A stretch of DNA of 64,000 bases from Corynebacterium propinquum DSM 44285 (GTDB lineage: Bacteria; Actinomycetota; Actinomycetes; Mycobacteriales; Mycobacteriaceae), in the NCBI RefSeq assembly GCF_000375525.1, contig NZ_AQXC01000001.1, positions 310,001 through 374,000 on the forward strand, given 5' to 3'. The stretch's first letter is position 1. Each line of letters opens with the position of its first letter. The position numbers and the translations under genes were made by a program. Positions 30,023 through 38,766 of the stretch are shown one piece after another. The notes under the pieces are model-generated. The model saw only the letters and a list, made by a program, of their open reading frames with translations. It did not search any database and had not been told where the DNA came from.

Positions 30023-32143
30023 ATGCCTCACCCCGATGAAACATGTGAGCCTGTTTTGACCGAATCGTTAAACAAGCCCTCCTACCGCTATGACTTGGAC
30101 GGCCTGCGCGGCCTTGCCATCGCTCTGGTGGTATTTTTTCATGTCTTCATCGGCCGGGTGTCCGGTGGTGTTGATGTCTTTTTGCTGCTGTCGGGATACT
30201 TTTTCCTCGGTTCGCAGTTGCGTTATGCCGCGCGTGACGACGCCTCACTGAACCCCTGGTGGCCCATGTGGCGGACGATCCGCAGGTTGGTGCCCGCGCT
30301 CGCGCTGGTCATCGGCGTCACCGTGGTTCTGGTGCTCATCGCCACCCCGTGGTTAATGAACATCGAATTCGCCCAGCAAATCTCTGCCAGCTTGCTGTAC
30401 TACCAGAACTGGGAATTGACCCGCCAGGAAGCCGCCTATGCCGCGGCTGCACCGGAAATCTCACCGCTGCAGCACCTGTGGTCAATGTCGGTGCAGGGAC
30501 AGTTCTACCTAGCAGCCATCGCCTTTGCCCTGCTTTTGGCCGCGTTATTGCGCTCACGCCGCGAACACATCACCCGGATCGCGGGCCCAATACTGCTCGT
30601 CGTCACGATTGTTTCTTTTGCTTACGCGTCCCGCTTCGGTGTCTACGGCACTCCGGATAATTACTATTCGACGTTTTCTCGCCTGTGGGAACTCTCTCTT
30701 GGTGCAGTGCTCGTTATTTATGGCAGCCGCATCACCATGCCGCGTTGGCTTGCCGACGTCACAGGCGTCATTGGTCTAGCGCTGTTGTTTGCCACCGGCA
30801 TCATCGTGGAAGACTCCACGGCCTACCCTGGCCCCCTGTCACTGATCCCCTTGGGTGGTGCGGTGTTGTTGGTGCTCGGCGGCAACGGTGTGGTTGCACG
30901 CGGCCTGGCTACCCGTCCTATGCGTTGGTTGGGTGATATCGCCTATTCACTCTATTTATGGCATTGGGCGTTGTTGATTTTGGCGACGAATTTTTGGAGC
31001 CAATCCTCGCCGAACGTGGTCCTGGGAATCAGCATCATTGTCGTTTCCCTGGTGCTGGCATGGTTGACATATCGTTGCGTCGAAAAACCACTGCGCCAAC
31101 AAAGTCGGCGGCGTACCACTGAGTCGCCGAAACTGTCCTGGCGCGCGCTGGGTGCGGGCGCGAAATCCCATCCGGGGCGCGTCACGGGTGCGGTAGTAAC
31201 CACGATCGCCTTGCTTGCTTTATTGACCGTGCAGCCATGGTGGACCCAACGCCTGCACAATGAACGCAACCAACCGCTGCCCGTAGAGACTTATCCTGGC
31301 GTACTCGCCAACTTTGGCCACGATGTTCCTGACGACGTAGCAGTCGCGCCAGACCCGCAACTAGTTTCCAGTTTGCAGCCCGTGGTCTCCGAGGTTCATT
31401 GTTTTATTCCGAGTGATTTTCCTTCGTCTGTCCTGCAGTTCGAAGAATCCCGGTTCGGCGAGCCGTGTGTCTTCGGCGACAGGAACGCCGATAAGGCGGT
31501 CTATCTGGTTGGTGGGTCACACTCTGAGCAATGGGCTGGCCCACTGGATGCCTTGGGCAAAAAATATGGTTTCCGCCTCGAGGTCATGCTACGCGCCGGT
31601 TGCCCGATCGTCACCGGCCCAAATGACATGGTCGTTGGTTCCCATCAGATTGATCAGCGGTGCTATAACTGGGGCCAGAGGGTCATCGAAAAGCTACTGG
31701 ATGAGCAGCCGGAATTGGTGATTTCGAATTCCACCCGCCCGTCTGGCGATTTCGGGCACGGCCCCGATTATGTGCCGTATGGGTATGCAGCGTTTTGGCA
31801 AGAGCTTGCCGACGCCGATATCGATTTCGTTGGGCTGCGCGACAATCCCTGGGGATTCCGCCCAAATGGCGAGCCATTCGATTTTAGTAATTGCTTAGTT
31901 AATGGCGGCCTGTGTTCGGTTGCGCGGAACCAGGTCTACCAAGAGGTTGATCCTGCCGAGGCCGTGCTTGATGAGCTCGGCATGGAAGCTGTCGATACTG
32001 CCGACTGGTTCTGCGACCGTCGTCGTTGTGATGTCGTTATTGGTAATATCGCCGTCTACCGCGATATGCACCATATTTCCAACGCATACGCAAAATCGGC
32101 CCAGCCATTGCTGGAGCCGATCATCAAGCGCTACGTGAACTAA
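30023..32143 (+). CDS. Acyltransferase-3 membrane protein with C-terminal SGNH domain (OafA type)
   Basis: Predicted integral-membrane O-acyltransferase that acylates an extracellular sugar or envelope glycan. It is 706 aa. The N-terminal acyltransferase-3 domain (about 20-360, ten or eleven helices) begins YRYDLDGLRGLAIALVVFFH with the conserved His40, and includes WSMSVQGQFYL. A further helix (about 390) leads to an extracytoplasmic SGNH domain (about 450-705) with GGSHSEQW (nucleophile Ser at about 500) and the C-terminal DMHHIS (Asp about 680, His about 683). The lone plus-strand gene between rpsP and ffh has its own promoter region. The acceptor substrate cannot be told. Confidence 0.92.
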   Translation: MPHPDETCEPVLTESLNKPSYRYDLDGLRGLAIALVVFFHVFIGRVSGGVDVFLLLSGYFFLGSQLRYAARDDASLNPWWPMWRTIRRLVPALALVIGVTVVLVLIATPWLMNIEFAQQISASLLYYQNWELTRQEAAYAAAAPEISPLQHLWSMSVQGQFYLAAIAFALLLAALLRSRREHITRIAGPILLVVTIVSFAYASRFGVYGTPDNYYSTFSRLWELSLGAVLVIYGSRITMPRWLADVTGVIGLALLFATGIIVEDSTAYPGPLSLIPLGGAVLLVLGGNGVVARGLATRPMRWLGDIAYSLYLWHWALLILATNFWSQSSPNVVLGISIIVVSLVLAWLTYRCVEKPLRQQSRRRTTESPKLSWRALGAGAKSHPGRVTGAVVTTIALLALLTVQPWWTQRLHNERNQPLPVETYPGVLANFGHDVPDDVAVAPDPQLVSSLQPVVSEVHCFIPSDFPSSVLQFEESRFGEPCVFGDRNADKAVYLVGGSHSEQWAGPLDALGKKYGFRLEVMLRAGCPIVTGPNDMVVGSHQIDQRCYNWGQRVIEKLLDEQPELVISNSTRPSGDFGHGPDYVPYGYAAFWQELADADIDFVGLRDNPWGFRPNGEPFDFSNCLVNGGLCSVARNQVYQEVDPAEAVLDELGMEAVDTADWFCDRRRCDVVIGNIAVYRDMHHISNAYAKSAQPLLEPIIKRYVN

Positions 32144-32154
32144 GCGTGGACTAA

Positions 32155-32175
32155 GCCCTGCGTGAACCACAGGGC
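32155..32175. terminator. Weak hairpin between convergent acyltransferase gene and ffh
   Basis: A 6-bp stem GCCCTG/CAGGGC lies in the 38-bp gap between the two stops. No solid T-tract on either side; possible short bidirectional terminator. Confidence 0.35.
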
Positions 32176-32181
32176 CAGAGC

Positions 32182-33771
32182 CTATTTCTTACCGAAGTTC
32201 AGCTTGCTCAAGTCGATGTTTTCCATGCCCGGCGGCATCTGCTGCTGCATTTTCTGCATGTCCTGCATCGATGGCATTCCGCCACCCATGCCTGGCATTC
32301 CAGGCATTCCCGGCATATTTGGCATGCCCTGGCCCTGACCACCGCCTTTTCCTTTCTTGCGCTTGCCCTTCTTGTTTTTGCGTCCCTTAGGCTTTTTCTT
32401 CGTCGCCGAACGCTTCGAACCGCCCATACCAGGCATGCCAAATTGCCCAGCCATCTTGCTCATCATCTTCTTGGCTTCAAAGAAGCGCTCCACCAGCTGG
32501 TTGACTTCCGAAACTTCCACACCGGAACCAGCCGCAATACGCTTGCGTCGGGAAGCGTTCAGAATCTTCGGGTCGTTGCGCTCTGCCGGAGTCATACCAC
32601 GGATGATGGCCTGAATCCGGTCCAGCTGTTTCTCGTCGACCATGTCCGCCATCTTGGACATCTGGCTGCCGCCCGGCATCATCTTCAGCAGGTTGCCAAT
32701 CGGCCCCATCTTGCGCACCATCATAAGCTGATCGAGGAAGTCGTTCAGCGTCATCTCACCGGAGCCCAGCTTATGCGCAGCTTCTTCGGCTTTCTGCTGG
32801 TCCAGGGTGGCTTCGGCCTGCTCGATCAGGGAGAGCATATCGCCCATGCCCAGAATACGGCTGGCCATACGCTCTGGGTGGAAGACATCGAAGTCAGTGA
32901 GCTTCTCACCAGAGGAGGCGTACATGATGGGTTTGCCGGTGACTTCCCGAATCGACAGCGCCGCACCACCACGTGCATCGCCGTCAAGCTTGGTCAATAC
33001 CACACCGGTAAAGTCCACGCCATCACGGAAAGCTTCCGCGGTGTGGACGGCGTCCTGGCCAATCATCGAGTCGATGACGAATAAAACTTCATCCGGGTTA
33101 ACGGCATCGCGGATATCACGCGCCTGGTTCATCAGGGTTTCGTCGATGCCCAACCGGCCCGCGGTGTCGATGATCACCACGTCGTGCTGGGCGGTACGGG
33201 CTTCTTCGATACCGTTGCGGGCGACCTCGACAGGATCGCCGTGCGAGGTTCCCATTTCGTGTTGGGAATCCAGGGAGGTTCCTGGATCAGGCGCGAAAGT
33301 CTTCACCCCTGCGCGCTCACCGACGATGCGCAACTGGTCGACAGCACCCGGACGCTGCAGGTCACAGGCCACCAGCATTGGGGTGTGGCCCTTGGATTCC
33401 AAGTGTTTAGCAAGCTTACCGGCCAGGGTGGTTTTACCAGCACCCTGCAAACCCGCCAGCATGATGACTGTTGGCGGGTTTTTCGCCAAGTTCAAGCGCC
33501 GAGTCTCCCCACCGAGGATGTCCTGGAGCTCCTCATTGACGATTTTGACGACTTGCTGCGCCGGGTTCAAAGCCTCCGAAACTTCTGCGCCGACGGCGCG
33601 TTCTTTAATGCGCTTGATAAAGCCGCGCACAACGGTGAGCGAAACGTCGGCTTCCAGCAACGCCAGCCGGATTTCGCGGGCGGTGGCGTTAATATCAGCC
33701 TCAGTCAGTTTGCCCTTGCCGCGAAGCCCTTTCAGGGCGGACTGTAGCCTGTCGGACAATGACTCAAACAC
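32182..33771 (-). CDS. ffh: Signal recognition particle protein Ffh
   Basis: SRP GTPase that brings signal-anchor-bearing ribosomes to FtsY. It is 529 aa. N domain about 1-95, G domain with Walker A LQGAGKTTLAGKLAK (about 107), DTAGRL and LTKLDGDARGG, then the M domain from about 320 with Met-rich helices and GSGVEVSEVNQLVERF. The C-terminal 80 residues are a Lys-rich stretch, then PGMPGMPGMGG-type Met/Gly/Pro repeats. GTG start with AGGGAG upstream. It follows glnK by 150 bp; glnD, which lies between them in related genomes, is absent. Confidence 0.97.
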   Translation of the reverse strand: MFESLSDRLQSALKGLRGKGKLTEADINATAREIRLALLEADVSLTVVRGFIKRIKERAVGAEVSEALNPAQQVVKIVNEELQDILGGETRRLNLAKNPPTVIMLAGLQGAGKTTLAGKLAKHLESKGHTPMLVACDLQRPGAVDQLRIVGERAGVKTFAPDPGTSLDSQHEMGTSHGDPVEVARNGIEEARTAQHDVVIIDTAGRLGIDETLMNQARDIRDAVNPDEVLFVIDSMIGQDAVHTAEAFRDGVDFTGVVLTKLDGDARGGAALSIREVTGKPIMYASSGEKLTDFDVFHPERMASRILGMGDMLSLIEQAEATLDQQKAEEAAHKLGSGEMTLNDFLDQLMMVRKMGPIGNLLKMMPGGSQMSKMADMVDEKQLDRIQAIIRGMTPAERNDPKILNASRRKRIAAGSGVEVSEVNQLVERFFEAKKMMSKMAGQFGMPGMGGSKRSATKKKPKGRKNKKGKRKKGKGGGQGQGMPNMPGMPGMPGMGGGMPSMQDMQKMQQQMPPGMENIDLSKLNFGKK

Positions 33772-33921
33772 GTTGCGTAACTCCCTACCGTTGGCATTTA
33801 CTAGCCCTACCAGCCTAGCCGGTTTTGCCCACGCGGGTCATATCCGGCTCGCTTAATTCGAGCTAGCTAAGCAGCGGTCTTTGTCATTGCGATTCCACCG
33901 CAGTGGGCTAGTACGATTCGG

Positions 33922-34269
<348 letters not shown>

Positions 34270-34326
34270 CTAGCTGTATTTTCTGGGCGCTGAAAACGTG
34301 TTCTCGCTTCAGCTTAGTGGTGGCTG

Positions 34327-35649
34327 TTAGTTCCGGCTGCTGTGTCCACGCACGCCACGACCGCCAATATCGTAGCCAGTCTCACGGTGCCCACCGAAGT
34401 CAATACCGTCGGTTTCGATCTGGTCAGTGACACGCCAGCCCATCGTGGACTTCAGAATCAACGCAATGATCGTAGTAATCACGATGGTAAAGATCATGGC
34501 GATGGCGGCAATGAGAATCTGGATGAGCAACAGCTGCCAACCTTGCGCTCCACCGCCGGTAATAATGCCACGGTCGTTAGCGAAAAACGCTACGGCAACT
34601 GTGCCCCACAGGCCTGCAACGAGGTGAACGCCGACGACATCGAGCGAGTCGTCGAAGCCAAACCGGAACTTCAGGCCAACCCCCAGGCAGCCCAACATGC
34701 CACCGAGTACACCCATGATCAGCGAGGTGACCGGGTTCAGGTCGCCAGCAGCCGGGGTAATAGTGACCAGTCCAGCAACCACACCCGAGGCCGCACCAAG
34801 CGAGGTGCAGAATCCGTCGCGAACCTTTTCGACGAACAACCAACCCAAGATTGCAGCAGCTGTCGCAGCGGTGGTGTTTAGCCAAGCCAGGCCAGCCAGG
34901 CCGTCGGCGGCAAAAGCCGAACCGCCGTTGAACCCGAACCAACCAAACCACAGCATGCCTGCACCCAACATGACCATCGGCAAATTGTGCGGACGCTGCA
35001 CGCTTTTCGGGAATCCCTTCCGCTTGCCGACGACAATAGCCAGCACCAGTGCGGCAGTACCGGCGGAAATGTGAACTACCGTGCCACCTGCAAAGTCGAT
35101 CGGCGGAACCACAGCTTCTCCGCCTTCGGAACCAAAGATCCAGGCCGCAACGCTGTTATCGCCTTCGCCAAGGATTCCGCCACCCCACACCATGTGTGCC
35201 AGCGGGAAGTAGACAAATGTTGCCCACAGACCGCTAAATACCAACCATTTACCGAATTTCACACGTCCGGCCAAAGCACCCGAGATAATCGCAGTGGAAA
35301 TCACTGCGAAGGTGAGTTGGAAGCCGATATCGATGATATTGGCGTAGCCTTCCGCCCCAACCAGGTATTCACCGGATTCATCGATAATGGAGTCCTTGAG
35401 ACCGAAAAACTCAAAAGGGCTGGCAACGATTCCGCCCCACGACTGCGTGCCGTAGCTCATCGACCAACCCCATAAAACATAAACGATGCTAACGACGGCT
35501 AGCGAGCCAAACGACATCAGCATCATGTTGAGCACACCTCTGCGCTCTGTCATGCCTCCGTAAAAAAGTGCCAATGCTGGAGTCATGAGCAAAACCAAAG
35601 CTGCACTCATCAGCATCCAGGCGGCATTACCTGCAATTACCGTTTCCAT
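34327..35649 (-). CDS. amtB: Ammonium transporter AmtB
   Basis: Trimeric membrane channel for ammonium/ammonia. It is 440 aa with eleven hydrophobic helices. The family segments LALFYGGMTERRGVLN, WFGWFGFNGGSAFAADG and VHLVAGLWGTVAVAFF (second pore His) are visible. AAGGAG precedes the ATG. A perfect AmtR-type operator lies about 57-75 bp upstream of the start, so the gene should be repressed under nitrogen excess. It is first in an amtB-glnK unit; the Mrp operon terminator is immediately upstream. Confidence 0.97.
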   Translation of the reverse strand: METVIAGNAAWMLMSAALVLLMTPALALFYGGMTERRGVLNMMLMSFGSLAVVSIVYVLWGWSMSYGTQSWGGIVASPFEFFGLKDSIIDESGEYLVGAEGYANIIDIGFQLTFAVISTAIISGALAGRVKFGKWLVFSGLWATFVYFPLAHMVWGGGILGEGDNSVAAWIFGSEGGEAVVPPIDFAGGTVVHISAGTAALVLAIVVGKRKGFPKSVQRPHNLPMVMLGAGMLWFGWFGFNGGSAFAADGLAGLAWLNTTAATAAAILGWLFVEKVRDGFCTSLGAASGVVAGLVTITPAAGDLNPVTSLIMGVLGGMLGCLGVGLKFRFGFDDSLDVVGVHLVAGLWGTVAVAFFANDRGIITGGGAQGWQLLLIQILIAAIAMIFTIVITTIIALILKSTMGWRVTDQIETDGIDFGGHRETGYDIGGRGVRGHSSRN

Positions 35650-35705
35650 AAACTCTCCTTGATATCAGCCTTACGAGATATAACGGTAGTACTACAGGTA
35701 ATAAA

Positions 35706-35724
35706 TATCTATCGAAAGATAGTT
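35706..35724. promoter_or_regulatory. AmtR operator upstream of amtB
   Basis: CTATCGAAAGATAG with flanking AT: exact match to the CTAT-N6-ATAG core of the corynebacterial AmtR box. It is located between the mrp terminator and amtB, where the amtB promoter must be. The match is seen; binding is inferred from C. glutamicum. Confidence 0.82.
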
Positions 35725-35748
35725 AGTGCCCTCATTTGGGGTAACAAA

Positions 35749-35774
35749 AGCCCCAAGCCATACGGCTTGGGGCT
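35749..35774 (-). terminator. Intrinsic terminator of the mrp operon
   Basis: A perfect 11-bp stem AGCCCCAAGCC with a 4-nt loop lies 33 bp past the mrpG stop; the minus strand continues TTTTGTTACC. Confidence 0.92.
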
Positions 35775-35806
35775 GTGTGGGGCTTCGAGACGTTGTGCGA
35801 CTACTA

Positions 35807-36199
35807 CTACTGGACCTTCCGTGCTTGCCCGGTCTCCTGCCGATATTGGAATTCCGATGGTGAAACGAATTCGCCTTCCCAGACGTTAGCCTCGTTGAAC
35901 TGCACGTCCACGATGGCAACGTGGCGCAGAATTGACGAACGCGAAATCAAAATTGAGCCGATCGCAGAAGTGCCCAACAACAGGATAATCGCGCCGATGC
36001 CCACGATTGCGGTGGACCAGTGCGGGTCAAGCAAAAAGACTCCGATGATGATCATCGAGACTCCGAAGCCCGACGCCGTCGACAAGACAGACATGCGGGC
36101 ATACACGTCGCGGAAAGTCAGCATTCCGGCGCCACAAATCACGAAGTTGCCCGCCCCGATGAGGATAAAGATCGAGGAAATAATTTCCATAACGTCCAT
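35807..36199 (-). CDS. mrpG: Na+/H+ antiporter subunit G (MrpG/MnhG)
   Basis: Small membrane subunit of the multi-protein Mrp antiporter. It is 130 aa. Three hydrophobic helices in the first 90 residues (IISSIFILIGAGNFVICGAG and so on) with the family motif RFYARMS-like FRDVYARMSVLSTASGFG, then a 40-residue polar tail. Its ATG overlaps the mrpF stop as TAATG, so translation is coupled. Last gene of the operon. Confidence 0.93.
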   Translation of the reverse strand: MDVMEIISSIFILIGAGNFVICGAGMLTFRDVYARMSVLSTASGFGVSMIIIGVFLLDPHWSTAIVGIGAIILLLGTSAIGSILISRSSILRHVAIVDVQFNEANVWEGEFVSPSEFQYRQETGQARKVQ

Positions 36200-36459
36200 T
36201 AGCGAGCACCCCTCAACAAAGCACGAGACAACGAAACGGCGGATAAGAACCCAACCACCGAGGCCACGAGCATCAAGTCAAACGTATAGCCAGAACCTTT
36301 CAGGAACCCACTAAGCCCCAAAAGTGCGACCAGCACGAACAACAAGAAGTCCGCTGCCGAAACGCGGTCCGAGCGAGTCGGGCCAACGAGCATACGATAC
36401 GCAGCCGGCAGCGCCGACAACGCGATCATGACGATTGCAATAGCGATAACGGTAGTCAT
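36199..36459 (-). CDS. mrpF: Na+/H+ antiporter subunit F (MrpF/MnhF)
   Basis: 86 aa, three transmembrane helices, with the family motif RMLVGPTRSDRVSAADFL between the first and second. Essential small subunit in characterised Mrp complexes. TAATG overlaps at both ends (with mrpE and mrpG). Confidence 0.93.
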   Translation of the reverse strand: MTTVIAIAIVMIALSALPAAYRMLVGPTRSDRVSAADFLLFVLVALLGLSGFLKGSGYTFDLMLVASVVGFLSAVSLSRALLRGAR

Positions 36460-36830
36460 TATTTGGCGTCCTCATTCAGTCGTGGACGAAACATAATTCC
36501 TTTCAGCATGCGCTCTTCCATATCCCGAAGATCGTCGCGCAATTCGTCAGCGGATTTGTTGTACATGCCGTGCACATACATGATCCGGACACCATCTTTG
36601 GTCTCACCGGCGCCGACCACCAACGTGCCGGGGGTGATAGTCACCAAAGCTGCGAACAGCGTGTAGTGACCACCTTTGAAACTACGGGATTCATAGCGGG
36701 CCACACCGGGCGTCGAATCATGGCCGCGGGAAATGATGTCGCGAATCACCGACATATTCGCGACCACAAATTCCTTCAAGTACCACAGCCAGAAGCCCAC
36801 CATGCGAAAAGGCCAAGTAGCAATATCCAT
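36459..36830 (-). CDS. mrpE: Na+/H+ antiporter subunit E (MrpE/MnhE)
   Basis: 123 aa, shorter than many MrpE proteins (about 160 aa), which have several N-terminal helices; here only one clear N-terminal hydrophobic stretch (MVGFWLWYLKEFVVANMSVI) remains. The conserved C-terminal half is present: TLFAALVTITPGTLVV, then YVHGMYN and DLRDMEERMLKGI. TAATG overlaps with mrpD and mrpF. Confidence 0.9.
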   Translation of the reverse strand: MDIATWPFRMVGFWLWYLKEFVVANMSVIRDIISRGHDSTPGVARYESRSFKGGHYTLFAALVTITPGTLVVGAGETKDGVRIMYVHGMYNKSADELRDDLRDMEERMLKGIMFRPRLNEDAK

Positions 36831-38416
36831 TAGTTTTTCACCGCCTCAACGTAGCTGGAGGTATCCATCAGGTTATTGGCGGCGACCTCGGAATACTGCA
36901 TCAAATATTCGCCGCCGAGGCCGAGTACCAGCGTGATAGCAGCGGTAATCACAGCAGGAGCTGCCAACCAGAAACCAACGCGGGATTTCGGTGTGGTTGT
37001 CGTTTCCGTCATGGTTTGCGAATCACTCCGGGTATAGGTCGCTACTCCGCCGCCCAACGTGCCATGTGCACCATCTGGGTCTTGCCCATGCCCTGGATCC
37101 GGTACTGGAGTTTTCGGGTCGCCCCAGAAGACGCCGCCCCAGATCTTCAACATCGATAACAACGTGATCAGCGAGACCACCACCATCACAACCAGTGGGT
37201 AGATCAAACCAGCATCCCATGTGCCCATCATCAACGAGAACTTCGCGACGAAACCAGAAAATGGTGGGATGCCAGCCAGCGACAACGCGGCAACGAAAAA
37301 CGCCACGGCCATAATCGGTTCGCGTTTAGCCATCGCGGTTATCTTGCCCAGCTCGCCAGTGCCGTATTGCACCTCGATAGCACCAGTGGACATAAACAGC
37401 GAGGCTTTGACGATCATGTGGTGCACCAAGTAGAAAATACCGGCTGCCAGCCCAAGCTCGGTAAACAGTGCCACGCCCATCACGATATAACCCAACTGGG
37501 AGACCATGTGGAAGCCCAGAATCGACCGCGTGGTCTTTTCACCGACCGCACCTAATACGCCGACAAGCATGGTCAAGCTAAACAACGCGACCATGATCCA
37601 CAGGAACCGTTCGTCGCCGTCGAAAAGCACCGCGTAGATGCGGTAGATCATGTACACACCGACCTTGGTGTGTAGACCAGAAAACAGCGCGGTAATCGCC
37701 GGGCTGGTGTATGGGTAAGTCTGGGCCAACCACGAGTGCACGGGCACGATCGATGCCTTGATAAACATCGCCAGCAAACAAACCGAACCAGCCAAGGCCA
37801 CGGCCGGGTCTTCTTTCGCCGCACCGGCAAGCTCGGCGAGGTTAATGCTGCCTGCGGTGCCGTAGACCAAGCCCACACCAACCATGTAGAGCGTGGAGCC
37901 CAGCAGGTTCGATGCGATGAACAAGCGCATGCCGCCGACCAGCAGAGATCCGCCGCGCCGGTGAATCGTCAGCGCATACAGACCATAAGATGGCAGCAGC
38001 ATGATCTCCAGGCAGACGAAGAAGTTGAACAGGTCGCCTGTCAAGATCGCACCGAAGACACCGGCCATCAGGATCAGGATCAACGGTGCGGAGAACCGTT
38101 GTTTCGTCAATCCCGTGGCTGCAGCAAACCAGGCACAAACCAGACCCAATACTGCCGTGGTGACAAGCATCAACACCGCGAACATGTCAGCAACGAACGG
38201 AATCGAATAACCGAAGCCCCACATGCCGATACCGTGCGCAATGGTTTGGCCTTCAGAGACCAACGGGAACAACGCCGCAGATGCTGCGACGGCTCCGCCC
38301 AGCGTGGCAAATAGCACGATGTCTTGCAGCAACTGGAAGCGGTGTCCGACGACGAGTATGCCGCCCAAGATCAACGGCAGCGCAGTAAACAGTGGTAGTA
38401 GTACAGCAATATCCAT
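36830..38416 (-). CDS. mrpD: Na+/H+ antiporter subunit D (MrpD/MnhD)
   Basis: Proton-channel-like subunit homologous to complex I NuoM/N. It is 528 aa, about fourteen helices. Key segments: LEIMLLPSYGLYAL with the conserved Glu, then SIVPVHSWLAQTYPYTSPAITALFSGLHTKVG with its Lys and His residues, and VHHMIVKASLF. A polar insert (about 440-475, Gly/Asp/Pro-rich) precedes the last helix. TAATG junctions with mrpC and mrpE. Confidence 0.95.
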   Translation of the reverse strand: MDIAVLLPLFTALPLILGGILVVGHRFQLLQDIVLFATLGGAVAASAALFPLVSEGQTIAHGIGMWGFGYSIPFVADMFAVLMLVTTAVLGLVCAWFAAATGLTKQRFSAPLILILMAGVFGAILTGDLFNFFVCLEIMLLPSYGLYALTIHRRGGSLLVGGMRLFIASNLLGSTLYMVGVGLVYGTAGSINLAELAGAAKEDPAVALAGSVCLLAMFIKASIVPVHSWLAQTYPYTSPAITALFSGLHTKVGVYMIYRIYAVLFDGDERFLWIMVALFSLTMLVGVLGAVGEKTTRSILGFHMVSQLGYIVMGVALFTELGLAAGIFYLVHHMIVKASLFMSTGAIEVQYGTGELGKITAMAKREPIMAVAFFVAALSLAGIPPFSGFVAKFSLMMGTWDAGLIYPLVVMVVVSLITLLSMLKIWGGVFWGDPKTPVPDPGHGQDPDGAHGTLGGGVATYTRSDSQTMTETTTTPKSRVGFWLAAPAVITAAITLVLGLGGEYLMQYSEVAANNLMDTSSYVEAVKN

Positions 38417-38763
38417 TACAGAACCACATCCTGCTCGCGTGCGAGGTTAACTTCGGGGCGGGTGGCATCGTCTTTCTTGCCGACGGCTGCCGTGACGAAC
38501 ATCAGAACCGAGATCGAGAACGAAATCACGATCGCGGTCAACACCAGCGCTTGTGGCAGCGGGTCCGCTGCTTCGGCAACGGCCGCAGTGTCATGGGAAC
38601 CGAACGGTTCAGTGCGCGACGACGTACCGCCCGCCGCGATGAGGATCAGGTTCGCTCCGTGCGAGAGCAGCGTAAAGCCGAGTGCAATGCGCAGCATGTC
38701 GCGGCGCATCATGAGATACACCGCGCAGCCGACGAGTAAGCCGGCAGAAATGGCGAGAGTCAT
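38416..38763 (-). CDS. mrpC: Na+/H+ antiporter subunit C (MrpC/MnhC)
   Basis: NuoK-like membrane subunit, 115 aa, three helices; the motif LGFTLLSHGANLILIAAGG is typical. A short polar insert (TSSRTEPFGSHDTAAVAEA) sits before the third helix. Starts 3 bp after mrpA; its stop overlaps the mrpD start as TAATG. Confidence 0.94.
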   Translation of the reverse strand: MTLAISAGLLVGCAVYLMMRRDMLRIALGFTLLSHGANLILIAAGGTSSRTEPFGSHDTAAVAEAADPLPQALVLTAIVISFSISVLMFVTAAVGKKDDATRPEVNLAREQDVVL

Positions 38764-38766
38764 AAA

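Noticed and set aside
32807..33856. 349-aa plus-strand frame
   Set aside because: Antisense of ffh; Ser/Thr/Ala-rich low-complexity translation typical of a shadow frame.
33772..33921. Remnant of glnD between glnK and ffh
   Set aside because: The 150 bp hold no stretch resembling a nucleotidyltransferase or ACT domain; it reads as an ordinary promoter region.
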